From positions 1-64,000 of the forward strand of contig NZ_PCNZ01000006.1 of assembly GCF_002975175.1 (NCBI RefSeq): a stretch of 64,000 nucleotides of DNA, read 5' to 3'. The translations under genes and the position numbers were made by a program. Below, piece after piece: positions 27,432 to 36,248 of the stretch. Numbering within the stretch: position 1 is the stretch's first letter; every line of letters starts with the position of its first letter. The DNA is from Bacillus sp. MYb209 (GTDB taxonomy: Bacteria; Bacillota; Bacilli; Bacillales; Bacillaceae_G). Under the pieces are notes generated by a model. It was not told where the DNA came from, searched no databases, and saw only the letters and a list, made by a program, of their open reading frames with translations.

Positions 27432-28379
27432 ATGTTCGTTTTAAACAAGTTCTTTAACATTTTACATTACAAAAAGATTGTGCCTGTAGTATTACTTTCA
27501 TGTGTATCACTTATAGGCTGTTCCAATAGTAACACTCAATCTGAACCACCTAAACAAACTAATCAAGCTAATCAAATTAAACAAGAAAATACAGGTAATC
27601 AATCTTTCGCTAAACTTGAAAAAGAATATGATGCTAAGCTTGGTATTTATGCACTGGACACAGGTACAAATCAAACTGTTGCTTATCATTCAGATGATCG
27701 TTTTGCATTTGCATCTACATCTAAATCATTAGCTGTGGGCGCTCTTTTACGCAAGAACTCATTAGAGGCTCTTGATCAAAGGATTACGTATACTCATGAA
27801 GATCTTTCTAATTATAATCCGATTACTGAAAAGCATGTTGATACAGGAATGACGTTAAAAGAACTTGCAGATGCTTCTGTTCGATATAGTGACAGCACAG
27901 CACATAATTTGATTCTTAAACAGTTAGGGGGGCCCTCTGAATTTGAAAAAATCTTGAGAGAAATGGGAGATACTGTTACTACTTCAGAACGATTTGAACC
28001 TGAATTAAATGAAGTGCATCCAGGAGAAACACATGATACCAGTACACCAGAAGCGATAGCTAAGACACTTCAATCATTTACATTAGGAACTGCACTTCCA
28101 ATAGAAAAACGTGAACTATTAGTAGATTGGATGAAGAGAAATACAACTGGAGATAAATTGATTCGTGCGGGCGTACCAAAAGGATGGGAAGTAGCTGATA
28201 AAACAGGCGCGGGATTTTACGGAACAAGAAATGATATCGCAATTATTTGGCCACCAAATAAAAAGCCGATTGTTCTTGCTATACTTTCTAATCATGATAA
28301 AGAAGATGCTAAATACGATGATAAACTTATTGCAGACGCAACCAAAGTCGTGTTAAATACCTTAAAAGCTACGGAATAA
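27432..28379 (+). CDS. bla: class A beta-lactamase, type III-like membrane lipoprotein
   Basis: The 315-residue enzyme hydrolyses penicillins. It has a lipoprotein signal with lipobox SLIGC (Cys30) followed by an Asn/Gln-rich linker. Catalytic motifs are S95-T-S-K98, S153-D-S155 (where most class A enzymes have SDN), E189-P-E-L-N193 of the omega loop, and K257-T-G. The sequence closely resembles what I recall of Bacillus cereus penicillinase III, with the same N-terminus MFVLNKFF. An oddity is Phe in GAGFYGT, where I expect Ser after the KTGAG motif. GAGG lies 11 bases before the ATG. No linked regulator is seen. Confidence 0.92.
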   Translation: MFVLNKFFNILHYKKIVPVVLLSCVSLIGCSNSNTQSEPPKQTNQANQIKQENTGNQSFAKLEKEYDAKLGIYALDTGTNQTVAYHSDDRFAFASTSKSLAVGALLRKNSLEALDQRITYTHEDLSNYNPITEKHVDTGMTLKELADASVRYSDSTAHNLILKQLGGPSEFEKILREMGDTVTTSERFEPELNEVHPGETHDTSTPEAIAKTLQSFTLGTALPIEKRELLVDWMKRNTTGDKLIRAGVPKGWEVADKTGAGFYGTRNDIAIIWPPNKKPIVLAILSNHDKEDAKYDDKLIADATKVVLNTLKATE

Positions 28380-28580
28380 ATGATAATAGGTTAAAAGTTT
28401 TCTATTTTAGGCGGGTGTTTTCATCAACTAAAAATTTAATAGTGTCCCAAAAACAAAATTTGGTGCTAACTTGTAATAAAAAGCTCATTTTTATTGTTTG
28501 GCGATAAATCGTTCTTTAAGCTTGATGGCGATTTGGTGCTACCCCTAAAACATCTGGACTGTAATAGCCAATTAAAAAGA
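28380..28580. other. gene-free stretch after the beta-lactamase gene
   Basis: No gene is supported. On the minus strand two TAGCACCAAAT-like stretches occur (near 28465 and 28530), the second followed by CGCCATCAAGCTTAAAGAA, which recalls the ends of IS231/IS4-type elements. It may be a remnant of a lost insertion sequence. Confidence 0.35.
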
Positions 28581-28619
28581 TGCAAACAAAACGACCTTTA
28601 ATCAGTCGTTTTGTTTGCA
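28581..28619. terminator. perfect 15-bp inverted repeat, terminator
   Basis: TGCAAACAAAACGAC (28581-28595) pairs perfectly with GTCGTTTTGTTTGCA (28605-28619). The second arm lies in the last codons of the small membrane protein gene on the minus strand. Confidence 0.6.
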
Positions 28620-28756
28620 TTTCCTTTTTCTAAAACCACAGAAAAGATAAGTACTATAGTTAACAGCATAATAAACCTTACTTCACTTCCATCACTTACA
28701 AAAAATGAATACAAAGTATAAATTAAAATTAATATTCCATAAATAATTTTGTGCAA
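28598..28756 (-). CDS. small two-helix membrane protein, TTG start
   Basis: This encodes 52 residues, LHKIIYGILILIYTLYSFFV then RFIMLLTIVLIFSVVLEKG, giving two membrane segments and a short charged tail. The start is TTG at 28756 with the strong purine run AGGGGGGAG just upstream; a longer frame beginning at 28807 has no ribosome site. I do not recognise the family. Confidence 0.5.
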   Translation of the reverse strand: MHKIIYGILILIYTLYSFFVSDGSEVRFIMLLTIVLIFSVVLEKGNANKTTD

Positions 28757-28887
28757 TGTACTCCCCCCTTTTTGCCGTATATATTTTAGTATAAAAGTTT
28801 GATTCAAGTCCTATATCCAAATAAAAATAAAAATCACCTGTGATATACATAAAGTACTTTTCTCTTGTTAATTTATCTATTTTCTTT

Positions 28888-29049
28888 TTATAACTCAAAC
28901 TTCTTCGAATCGTACTTTTCTAGAATTTGCTGCAATTCATTTTGTTCATATGGAATATGCTTATCTGTCTGTACATCTTCAACATTTGCTCCACCTGCTA
29001 ATAATCTCCTGTACTTAAAAGAGTGCCCTGTTAATACTGTTTTAATCAT
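28888..29049 (-). CDS. small protein, decayed paralogue of the exported protein at 29338
   Basis: The 53-residue product starts MIKTVLTGHSFKYRRLLAGG and ends KYDSKKFEL. Its ribosome site (AAGGAGGG), leader and first codons match those of the gene at 29338-29742 (MIKTLLAGALLSTGLVAGG). At DNA level two small indels shift the frame across the middle of the signal peptide and then restore it, replacing the hydrophobic ALLSTGL core with HSFKYRR. The product therefore probably cannot be exported in the normal way. The part after the signal is unrelated in detail to the paralogue. It is either a decaying copy or a diverged small peptide gene. Confidence 0.5.
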   Translation of the reverse strand: MIKTVLTGHSFKYRRLLAGGANVEDVQTDKHIPYEQNELQQILEKYDSKKFEL

Positions 29050-29148
29050 TTTGTATTGCCCTCCTTTTGTTTGATTACTTGTATCATAAAACAAGTATCT
29101 GAAGTTGATATGTAGTCTATCTAGAGTGTATGTAAATTTAGAAAATCT

Positions 29149-29286
29149 CTAATAAAATGTTTGTATTGTAACTTTACCACCAAAACTATTGCTCCAAACA
29201 CCATGATTTGAAGAGATAGTTCCCCATGTTCTAGCCTCAATTCCTCCTACAGTTCTATATTCAGTAAAACTAGTTAATCCCTATAA
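29149..29286 (-). pseudogene. C-terminal remnant of an unknown protein
   Basis: An open run of about 44 codons reads GLTSFTEYRTVGGIEARTWG then NSFGGKVTIQTFY and a stop, with a stop just upstream and no start codon or ribosome site. The Gly/Thr-rich, beta-like sequence looks like the end of a secreted protein. Family not recognised. Confidence 0.3.
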
Positions 29287-29318
29287 TATAAAAAGAGCAC
29301 CACTTTTTGGATGCTCCT
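29286..29318 (-). terminator. terminator of the repeat-containing exported protein gene
   Basis: On the minus strand GAGCATCC pairs with GGTGCTC around a short loop and is followed by TTTTT. Confidence 0.6.
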
Positions 29319-29337
29319 CGTTATAACTATATATTAT

Positions 29338-29742
29338 TTAATTTCCTTCTTTTGCTGGTACCATTTTTCCTTCTTGAGAATCTGTACCTTCTGTTCTTTC
29401 AACAGTTTTTGCATATTCTGATTTCTCAGATGATCCAATTTCAAATCCAGGTTGAGAATCTGTACCTTCTTTTGTTGGTACCATTTTTCCTTCTTGAGAA
29501 CCTGTACCTTCTGTTCTTTCAACAGTTTTTACATCTTCTTTAAAAGTTGCTGGCACTGCATCTTTAGGTAAATCAAAGTTTTGTGAGAAAGACGTTGTTC
29601 CATCTGCACTTTGTGTAATTACTTGATTTGAACTATCTTCATTTAACTTTAAATTGTCCATTTTCGCATCATCTGCACCTACTGCACCTCCCGCTACCAA
29701 TCCTGTACTTAAAAGTGCTCCTGCTAATAATGTTTTAATCAT
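29338..29742 (-). CDS. small exported protein with internal repeats
   Basis: The 134-residue protein has a Sec-type signal peptide (MIKTLLAGALLSTGLVAGGA, likely cut near residue 23). The mature part is acidic and low in complexity. Two near-identical 22-residue blocks (KTVERTEGTGSQEGKMVPTK and KTVERTEGTDSQEGKMVPAK) are 40 residues apart, corresponding to a 120-base period in the DNA. AAGGAGG lies 10 bases before the ATG. I do not recognise a family; repeat tracts of this kind suggest a cell-wall or matrix-exposed protein. Its upstream region is homologous to that of the gene at 28888. Confidence 0.7.
   Translation of the reverse strand: MIKTLLAGALLSTGLVAGGAVGADDAKMDNLKLNEDSSNQVITQSADGTTSFSQNFDLPKDAVPATFKEDVKTVERTEGTGSQEGKMVPTKEGTDSQPGFEIGSSEKSEYAKTVERTEGTDSQEGKMVPAKEGN
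29344..29532. repeat. two 69-bp direct repeats with a 120-bp period
   Basis: Positions 29344-29412 and 29464-29532 match almost base for base at an exact offset of 120. Both lie inside the coding region of the exported protein, in frame. Confidence 0.8.
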
Positions 29743-30340
29743 TTTTCATTACCTCCTTGTTTTGTTTGGAACTACATTTAGCATAAGACAAGAATCTATA
29801 GTTGATATGGACTGTATCTGGAGATTATGTAAAGAAAAATAGATGATCAATTGTATATCCTAATGGATGCTTAGACAAGATTGAAACTTTATATGAGTTT
29901 GAACAATTGAGTTCCCCTTTGTTTTTGGGTGTGAGGTTTTTAGCTGGAGTGGAGTGAAGTGAGGGACTAACCTTTTCTAATTTGAAAGCAAACTTTTTAT
30001 TATTAGTTTACATTCAAAACACTGTAAATAAAGATGTTAAAAATCCGTGAACAAAAAACCACATCTCATTGATGTCCACCCCATCAGAAGTATGGAAGGG
30101 AATTAAATATAATCCTTCCCTGTCTTTATGCATTAAGATAGAAAAAATTATAAATATAGACTTAAATATTTTTTTGAAAGGATATTGTTTAACAAACATA
30201 AAAAAGAGCTAAGTCTGTATGAGAACCTTAGCTCTTTTTTTATATTTATTGTTTATTATATAAATTATTTAGCGCTACAAGCCATACCAGCTATCATATT
30301 ACCAACTGAAATACCACCAGGTTCCCCCGATGCTTTCTCT
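29743..30340. other. promoter of the exported protein and a gene-free stretch
   Basis: The first 100 bases are the leader shared with the paralogue at 28888. Beyond that no gene is supported; the minus-strand frame at 30014-30199 has no ribosome site and overlaps a hairpin. Confidence 0.4.
30201..30240. terminator. terminator downstream of the oligopeptide ABC operon
   Basis: AAAAAGAGCTAAG pairs with CTTAGCTCTTTTT around a 13-base loop, with T runs on both strands. It lies 100 bases after the oppF-like gene. Confidence 0.7.
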
Positions 30341-31312
30341 CTAAAACAAATGACAAGCCACCTCATGCCCCTTCGCAATCTCCACCATCTTCGGTACTTC
30401 CTGTGCACATTTTTCAGTAGCGAATTTGCACCTCGTTCTGAATTTGCAGCCGGATGGTGAGTTTAGTGGGCTTGGTACTTCTCCCTCTAGGATGATCCGT
30501 TCTTTGCCTGTATTTGTTGGATCTGGTTCTGGCATGGAGGAGAGTAGTGCTTGTGTGTATGGATGTGCCGGTTTTGTGTATAGGTCTTCGCTGTCGGCAA
30601 TTTCTACTATGTTTCCTAAGTACATGACTCCGATTCGGTCTGATATGTGTCTTACCATGGATAGGTCATGTGCGATGAATAAGTATGTGACTCCTGTTTC
30701 TTCTTGAATGTCTTGCAGCATGTTTACGACTTGTGCTTGGACTGAGACGTCTAGTGCTGAGATTGGTTCGTCACATAGGATGAAGTCTGGTTTTACAGAT
30801 AGTGCGCGCGCGATGCTGATGCGCTGTCTTTGGCCTCCACTAAATTCGTGCAGGTAGCGATATAGGTGTTCTTCTTTTAAGCCTACTTTTTTGAGAAGGT
30901 CTAGAATGATTTCTTTTCTTTCTTCCGCTGTGTAAGAGCCGTGAATGTTCATCGGTTCGCTAATAATTTGGAATACGTTCATTGTCGGGTTTAATGATGC
31001 ATATGGGTCTTGGAAAATGATTTGCATTCGTTTTCGATATTCTTTTAGTTCACTTTCTTTTAAATTCGCGATATCTTGTCCGTCGAATAAAACGTTCCCT
31101 GAAGTAACGTCGTGTAAACGAATGATGCTTCTTCCTGTCGTTGATTTTCCGCAGCCGGATTCTCCTACTAATCCGAATGTTTCACCCTTTTTAATTGTAA
31201 AGCTTAGGTCATCGACTGCTTTTAATTGCTCTGTTTTTCTGCCAAATAGTCCTTTTTTAATAGGAAAATACTTTTTTAAGTTCCGAACTTCAATTAAGTT
31301 TTCTTCATTCAT
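30341..31312 (-). CDS. oppF: oligopeptide ABC transporter ATP-binding protein OppF-type
   Basis: The 323-residue ATPase has Walker A GESGCGKS, the ABC signature SGGQRQR, Walker B ILCDEPIS, the switch His in FIAHDLS, and the Cys-rich oligopeptide/dipeptide transporter C-terminal extension (GCKFRTRCKFATEKC). It energises peptide uptake with the OppD-type partner. The ATG at 31312 overlaps the end of the oppD-like gene by 8 bases and has AGGTG upstream. It is the last gene of the operon. Confidence 0.9.
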   Translation of the reverse strand: MNEENLIEVRNLKKYFPIKKGLFGRKTEQLKAVDDLSFTIKKGETFGLVGESGCGKSTTGRSIIRLHDVTSGNVLFDGQDIANLKESELKEYRKRMQIIFQDPYASLNPTMNVFQIISEPMNIHGSYTAEERKEIILDLLKKVGLKEEHLYRYLHEFSGGQRQRISIARALSVKPDFILCDEPISALDVSVQAQVVNMLQDIQEETGVTYLFIAHDLSMVRHISDRIGVMYLGNIVEIADSEDLYTKPAHPYTQALLSSMPEPDPTNTGKERIILEGEVPSPLNSPSGCKFRTRCKFATEKCAQEVPKMVEIAKGHEVACHLF

Positions 31313-32297
31313 GGGAATCACCTACTGTTTCATCGTTTAACCAGCACATGGAACGTCTTTCGTTTCCGATTTCAAAATATGGTGGACGTTCTTTTTCACA
31401 AATCCCCATTTTATGCGGGCAACGCTCTGCGAATGGGCAACCTTTCGGCGGATGTAGTAAGTTTGGCGTTACACCTTGAATTGGTGCTAGTCTTTCTTTT
31501 ACTCCGTTCGATATTTTTGGCAGAGAGTTTAATAGCCCTTTCGTGTATGGATGATTCGGTGATTGGAAAATATTAAGTACAGGTCCTTCTTCCATAATAA
31601 GCCCGCCGTACATAACGATAACGCGTGTACAGTTTTGCGCAACAATTCCTAAGTCATGCGTAATAAGAAGTAACGACATATTTGTTTCGTTTTTTAAGTT
31701 TTTCATTAAGTCTAGTATTTGTGCTTGTATCGTTACATCAAGCGCGGTTGTCGGTTCGTCCGCAATGAGAAGGTCTGGGTTACAAGACATTGCCATCGCA
31801 ATCATAACCCGTTGTTTCATTCCACCACTTAATTCATGCGGATATTGTTTCATCCTTTCTTCTGGTGAAGAAAGACCGACTTGTTTTAACAAGTTAACCG
31901 CGATGTGCTCTGCTTCTTTCTTTTTCACTTTTTGATGCCGTATAATTACTTCCATCATTTGCTTCCCAATTTTCACAACCGGATTTAGCGCAGACATTGG
32001 ATCTTGAGAGATAAGTGAAATTTGATTTCCTCTAATAGAGCGTAATTCTTTCTCCGATTTAGAAAGTACGTTTTCATTTTGAAAAAGAATCTCTCCTTCT
32101 TTCACTTTCCCTGGCGACGTAACGAGAGCCATAACGGATTTCGCCATAACGCTCTTTCCGCTTCCCGACTCGCCAACAATCCCAACGACTTCACCCTTTT
32201 TCAAACTAAATGAAACACCGCGAACAGCTTCTACTTCGCCGTCTTCTATGAAAAAAGAAGTCTTTAAATTTTTCACTTCTAATAGTTTTTCAGACAC
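31305..32297 (-). CDS. oppD: oligopeptide ABC transporter ATP-binding protein OppD-type
   Basis: The 330-residue ATPase has Walker A GESGSGKS, signature LSGGMKQR, Walker B LLIADEPTTALD, LITHDLG, and the C-terminal GCPFAERCPHKMGIC domain. The GTG at 32297 is chosen because AAAGGAG lies 8 bases before it; the longer frame adds six residues. It lies 26 bases after the oppC-like gene in the same operon. Confidence 0.9.
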   Translation of the reverse strand: MSEKLLEVKNLKTSFFIEDGEVEAVRGVSFSLKKGEVVGIVGESGSGKSVMAKSVMALVTSPGKVKEGEILFQNENVLSKSEKELRSIRGNQISLISQDPMSALNPVVKIGKQMMEVIIRHQKVKKKEAEHIAVNLLKQVGLSSPEERMKQYPHELSGGMKQRVMIAMAMSCNPDLLIADEPTTALDVTIQAQILDLMKNLKNETNMSLLLITHDLGIVAQNCTRVIVMYGGLIMEEGPVLNIFQSPNHPYTKGLLNSLPKISNGVKERLAPIQGVTPNLLHPPKGCPFAERCPHKMGICEKERPPYFEIGNERRSMCWLNDETVGDSHE

Positions 32298-32323
32298 GCT
32301 TCTCACTCCTTTCACTTAACACT

Positions 32324-33175
32324 TTAGTTCTCATTCCCAGCTCCTTTTGGCGCGAAAGCTTTTTTCAACGCTTCACCGATTACGTTAAAACTTAATACTG
32401 TTAGAAGGATAAGGAACCCTGGGAAGAGTGTTAAATACCAAGCTTCACCTATGTATCCTTGCGCATTATTTAACATGCTGCCCCAAGAAGAATCTGGTTC
32501 TCTAATACCTAACCCCAAGAAGCTAAGTGATGATTCCATTAAAATCGATGTCGCAATTGTTAATGTCGCTGCGATTATAATGGTTGATAAAATGTTAGGA
32601 ATGATGTGTCTTACAATAATCATGAGTGATTTTTGTCCCGATACTTTCGCGTATAACACGTACTCACGCTCTTTTACTGATAACGTTTCTGCCCTTACGA
32701 TACGCGCGGTATCCATCCACGTTAATAATCCGATAATAAGAACAAGCGTTGTAATTCCTGGTTTTAAATAAGCATTTAATAACAACATTAAAAAGAAAGA
32801 AGGAATCGACATAAGAACCTCGACAACTCGCATTAAGAGGTTGTCTAACTTTCCGCCAAAATATCCGCTAATTGTTCCTACTGCGGTTCCGATTGTAATG
32901 GAAACAACCATCGCTAGAAAACCAACAGCAAGGGAAACCCTTCCGCCATATAACGCCCTCGTTAAGTAATCCCTTCCGTAATCATCTGTACCGAACGGAT
33001 GACTCATACTCGGTTCTTGTAAACGATCTGGAATAGACATTTTGCTAGGATCGTACGGTGATACGAATGCGAAAAGAGACGCTATTGTTAAAACACTAAG
33101 TATAATAACTCCCATTACTACAAACTTATTTTTTGTAAAACTACTTTTTATCGTTTGAAATCTCCTATTGTTCAT
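32324..33175 (-). CDS. oppC: oligopeptide ABC transporter permease OppC-type
   Basis: The 283-residue permease has an N-terminal OppC domain (MGVIILSVLTIASLFAF), HPFGTDDYGRDYLTR typical of OppC/DppC, six predicted membrane helices and the EAA-like loop EREYVLYAKVSGQK. It forms the channel with the OppB-type permease, whose gene ends six bases upstream. Confidence 0.9.
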   Translation of the reverse strand: MNNRRFQTIKSSFTKNKFVVMGVIILSVLTIASLFAFVSPYDPSKMSIPDRLQEPSMSHPFGTDDYGRDYLTRALYGGRVSLAVGFLAMVVSITIGTAVGTISGYFGGKLDNLLMRVVEVLMSIPSFFLMLLLNAYLKPGITTLVLIIGLLTWMDTARIVRAETLSVKEREYVLYAKVSGQKSLMIIVRHIIPNILSTIIIAATLTIATSILMESSLSFLGLGIREPDSSWGSMLNNAQGYIGEAWYLTLFPGFLILLTVLSFNVIGEALKKAFAPKGAGNEN

Positions 33176-33181
33176 TCCAAA

Positions 33182-34132
33182 TCACCCCCTCATTCGAATG
33201 CGCGGATCTACTACGCCATATAAAATATCAGCAATTAAGTTACCGAGAATTAACATGAATGATGATAGTAATGTAATTGCCATAATAATTGGATAATCAA
33301 ATCTAAAAATAGCATTCACCCCGAGTGAACCAAGTCCCGGCCATGAGAATACTGTTTCCGTAATGAACGCTCCGCCTACTAAACTTGGAATGGATAATCC
33401 GAAAATTGTAATGATCGGTATTAATACGTTTCGAAGTACGTGATTAAATAAAACTGTTTTCTTTGAAGCACCGTACGCATATTGAATTTGTACGTAATCT
33501 TCCTCTAATTGCTGGATTGTGCTTGAGCGAATATATCTCATATAGACAGAGATGTTTTGGAACGCTAGCACTATGCAAGGTAAAATGCCGTGCTGGACAA
33601 TATCCCAGAAGGAATCTTGACCGACCGTGCGCATACCCATACTCGGAAGCAGGTTCAACTTTAAAGAGAATAAGTAGATTAATAGTAACGCGAACCAAAA
33701 GACTGGCATTGAGATTCCCACATAGGAAATGAAGTTCACAATGCGGTCAAAGATAGAGTTCTTTTTCACCCCTGTAAATAGTCCAAGTGGTATTGCGATT
33801 ACGAATGAGACGAGTAAAGAGGATCCCATTAAGCCGATTGTTGCAGGTAATCTTTCTGTGATAAGTTCTAAAACAGGACGGTGATTTTGAAGTGAGTATC
33901 CAAAATTCCCTGTTAAAATATTTTTCAACCATAAAATATATTGCATGTAAATTGGTTGATCTAGTCCTAAACTTTTGCGAATACGCTCGACGTCAATCGG
34001 ACTCATATTCGGCGTTACAAAGTTTCGAACTGGATCGCCCGGCGCTAGTTTTATTAATAGAAAAGAAATAATAGAAATAACAAATAAAAGCGGAATTGCA
34101 TTTAAAAGCCTCTTTGCAATTACTTTATACAC
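33182..34132 (-). CDS. oppB: oligopeptide ABC transporter permease OppB-type
   Basis: The 316-residue permease begins MYKVIAKRLLNAIPLLFVIS and contains LAPGDPV, six membrane helices and the cytoplasmic EAA-like loop EEDYVQIQYAYGASKK, all typical of OppB/DppB. It is separated from the binding-protein gene by 208 bases that contain a complete bcr1 repeat. Confidence 0.9.
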   Translation of the reverse strand: MYKVIAKRLLNAIPLLFVISIISFLLIKLAPGDPVRNFVTPNMSPIDVERIRKSLGLDQPIYMQYILWLKNILTGNFGYSLQNHRPVLELITERLPATIGLMGSSLLVSFVIAIPLGLFTGVKKNSIFDRIVNFISYVGISMPVFWFALLLIYLFSLKLNLLPSMGMRTVGQDSFWDIVQHGILPCIVLAFQNISVYMRYIRSSTIQQLEEDYVQIQYAYGASKKTVLFNHVLRNVLIPIITIFGLSIPSLVGGAFITETVFSWPGLGSLGVNAIFRFDYPIIMAITLLSSFMLILGNLIADILYGVVDPRIRMRG

Positions 34133-34149
34133 AAACTTCCCCCCTCAAG

Positions 34150-34307
34150 ATAAAGTGAAACTTTAATCAGTGGGGGTTTTGTCCATCCCCCACTGATTAT
34201 TAGCCCGCACCAATCGGGCTTTAACGGGCAGCCCGACTCCCACCTAACTTCCTCGCATTCGCCGAATTTTGAGGTGGGAGTCTTACTGCCCGTTAAAGCG
34301 GGATAAA
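34150..34307 (+). repeat. bcr1 element (copy A), inside the oligopeptide ABC operon
   Basis: The element starts GTGAAACTTTAATCAGTGGG and ends CCGTTAAAGCGGG, flanked by ATAAA at 34150-34154 and 34303-34307. It has the two long inverted repeats of bcr1 (CAGTGGGGG with CCCCCACTG, and CTCCCACCT with AGGTGGGAG). Similar copies are at 40326 and 59079 in this window. Confidence 0.85.
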
Positions 34308-34340
34308 GAAGCTGATTTCCACCAGCTTCTTTACTGTTTC

Positions 34341-35930
34341 TTATTTCACTTCATAAATTTTCGATAGATCTTCAAACATTGTGACAGGAATTGCTTTTGC
34401 TTCTTTTAATCCATCAAACTTTTTATCTACTGCAATAACTGCTTTCGGATATGCGATTGGAAGATAAGGTAAGTCTTCTCTCGCTGTATCTTGAATTTTA
34501 TGGTATAGCTCAGCTCGTTTCGTTTTATCTGTTTCAACTGCAGCTTCTTCCCATAACTTATCGAAGTCAGCATTTTTATAACGTGCATAATTGTATTCTG
34601 CATTACTTAAGAATAAGCTCTTATATGAATCTGGCTCAGGTCCCATTATGTAACCACCGAATGTAATGTCATATTCTTTATTTTCTTTATCTAAGCCTTT
34701 TTCACTTGCTGCACTTGCATCTAATGCATTTAGTTCAACTTGTAAGCCAACTTCTTGTAATTTTTGCTGCGTATATAGCGCTAAACTTTCCATGATTTTA
34801 TTATTCGTTACATACATAACGCGTACTTTTTCTTTATCTTTCACACCAGCTTTTGCTAATAAATCTTTCGCTTCTTTTTGATTATACTTATACTCTTTTA
34901 TATCTTTCGCATAATACATAGCGTCTGGCGTTAAGATTGAATTTGCTGGTTCTGCAAATTGACTAGAAACGAATGCTGAGTTAATCATTTCTTTCTTATC
35001 TAATGCATGTGCAATTGCTTGGCGCACTTCTTTTTTCTTCATAAGGTCTGTATTAAAGTTATAAGCTAAGTAGAATAATCTACCTTCAGGGAATGTCACC
35101 ATTGAGAAGTTCCCAGTGCTATCTAATTTCTTAAAGTCTTGCGGCTCAATCATCTTCATATTGATTTGACCATTTTGCAGTGAAACATTTGCCGTATTAC
35201 GGTCTTTTACAACTCGGTACACAATAGAATCTAATTTCGCTTTACCAGCAAAATAATCATCGAATCGCTCTAAAGCAACATATTCATCTGACTTAAACTC
35301 TTTTAATTTAAATGGACCTGATCCTACAGGCTGTAAGTTTTTCTTACTCTTCACTAAATCTGCTTCACCTTCAAATACATGTTTCGGAATTGGGAAGAAG
35401 TCATTCATAACCCCTTCGAAAGATGCACTTACTTGTGGTAATACAAATTGAGTCGTTAGCTCATCCACTTTTTTCACCTCAAGCGGCTTTCCTTTAAAAA
35501 TAAAGTTTTCACGGCTTGAACTATTTTGCTTCTCATCTAAAATAGATTGGAATGTAAATGCTATATCGTCAGATGTAATTTTCTTACCATCATGCCATTT
35601 CAAATTATCCTTTAGTTTTAAAGTCCATGTTAATTGATCCTCTGAAGGCGTAAAGCTCTCAGCAAGAACAAACTTTTTCTTACCGTCTTCCATATGATAC
35701 AGCGGTGCATATAAAGCTTGCTGTATCGTTAATGACACACGATCATTCGCATAAAGCGGATTCATCGTATCCGGATTATCACTAACACCAACTGTTAACG
35801 TCCCTCCATCTTTCGGAGTCCCTGACGTACTAGTTCCTGCCTGCTTCGAAGAATCTTTCTCCCCAGAACAAGCCGCTAATGCAATAAGTAATATTAGGAC
35901 AAATGGTAATGTAAACAACTTCTTTTTCAT
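34341..35930 (-). CDS. oppA: oligopeptide-binding lipoprotein OppA-type
   Basis: The 529-residue solute-binding protein has a lipoprotein signal with lipobox ALAAC (Cys21) and the family 5 binding-protein fold: SDNPDTMNPLYANDRVS, LKDNLKWHDGKKITSDDIAF, QPVGSGPFKLKEF, VRQAIAHALDKKEM. It captures peptides at the cell surface for the downstream permease genes. The first gene of the operon; a 17-bp perfect inverted repeat lies just upstream of its ribosome site. Confidence 0.9.
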   Translation of the reverse strand: MKKKLFTLPFVLILLIALAACSGEKDSSKQAGTSTSGTPKDGGTLTVGVSDNPDTMNPLYANDRVSLTIQQALYAPLYHMEDGKKKFVLAESFTPSEDQLTWTLKLKDNLKWHDGKKITSDDIAFTFQSILDEKQNSSSRENFIFKGKPLEVKKVDELTTQFVLPQVSASFEGVMNDFFPIPKHVFEGEADLVKSKKNLQPVGSGPFKLKEFKSDEYVALERFDDYFAGKAKLDSIVYRVVKDRNTANVSLQNGQINMKMIEPQDFKKLDSTGNFSMVTFPEGRLFYLAYNFNTDLMKKKEVRQAIAHALDKKEMINSAFVSSQFAEPANSILTPDAMYYAKDIKEYKYNQKEAKDLLAKAGVKDKEKVRVMYVTNNKIMESLALYTQQKLQEVGLQVELNALDASAASEKGLDKENKEYDITFGGYIMGPEPDSYKSLFLSNAEYNYARYKNADFDKLWEEAAVETDKTKRAELYHKIQDTAREDLPYLPIAYPKAVIAVDKKFDGLKEAKAIPVTMFEDLSKIYEVK

Positions 35931-35956
35931 ATTTCGACCCCTCTCGACTATTTACA

Positions 35957-35998
35957 CCTATAAGAAAACTCGGAATTAATACCGAGTTTTCTTATAGG
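35957..35998. promoter_or_regulatory. 17-bp perfect inverted repeat in the oppA leader
   Basis: CCTATAAGAAAACTCGG (35957-35973) pairs with CCGAGTTTTCTTATAGG (35982-35998) around 8 bases. It lies about 27 bases upstream of the start codon. No T run follows on the minus strand, so it is either an operator or an mRNA 5' stem rather than a terminator. Confidence 0.6.
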
Positions 35999-36248
35999 TT
36001 TTAAATTACCACTACCCGTATGTATTGTCAAACTTTTTCGCAAAGGTAGAAAGTTTGAAATCTATTAATGAATTCTTGCGATAAAATATATTTATGTGGA
36101 TGATAAAACAAAAAGACCACGAAAAGGTAGCCTCGCAAAATGAGTTAAAAAACTAATAGCCTACAGGAAATTCCTCTAAAATGGTTGTTATATATAATTG
36201 AAAATGTAGAATGGGATTAAAGATAAAAAACATTTTTAGGAGGTTATC

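Noticed and set aside
30257-30340. Extension of the oppF-like protein past its stop
   Set aside because: The peptide-like sequence ending MIAGMACSAK is in another frame than oppF, so simple readthrough does not produce it.
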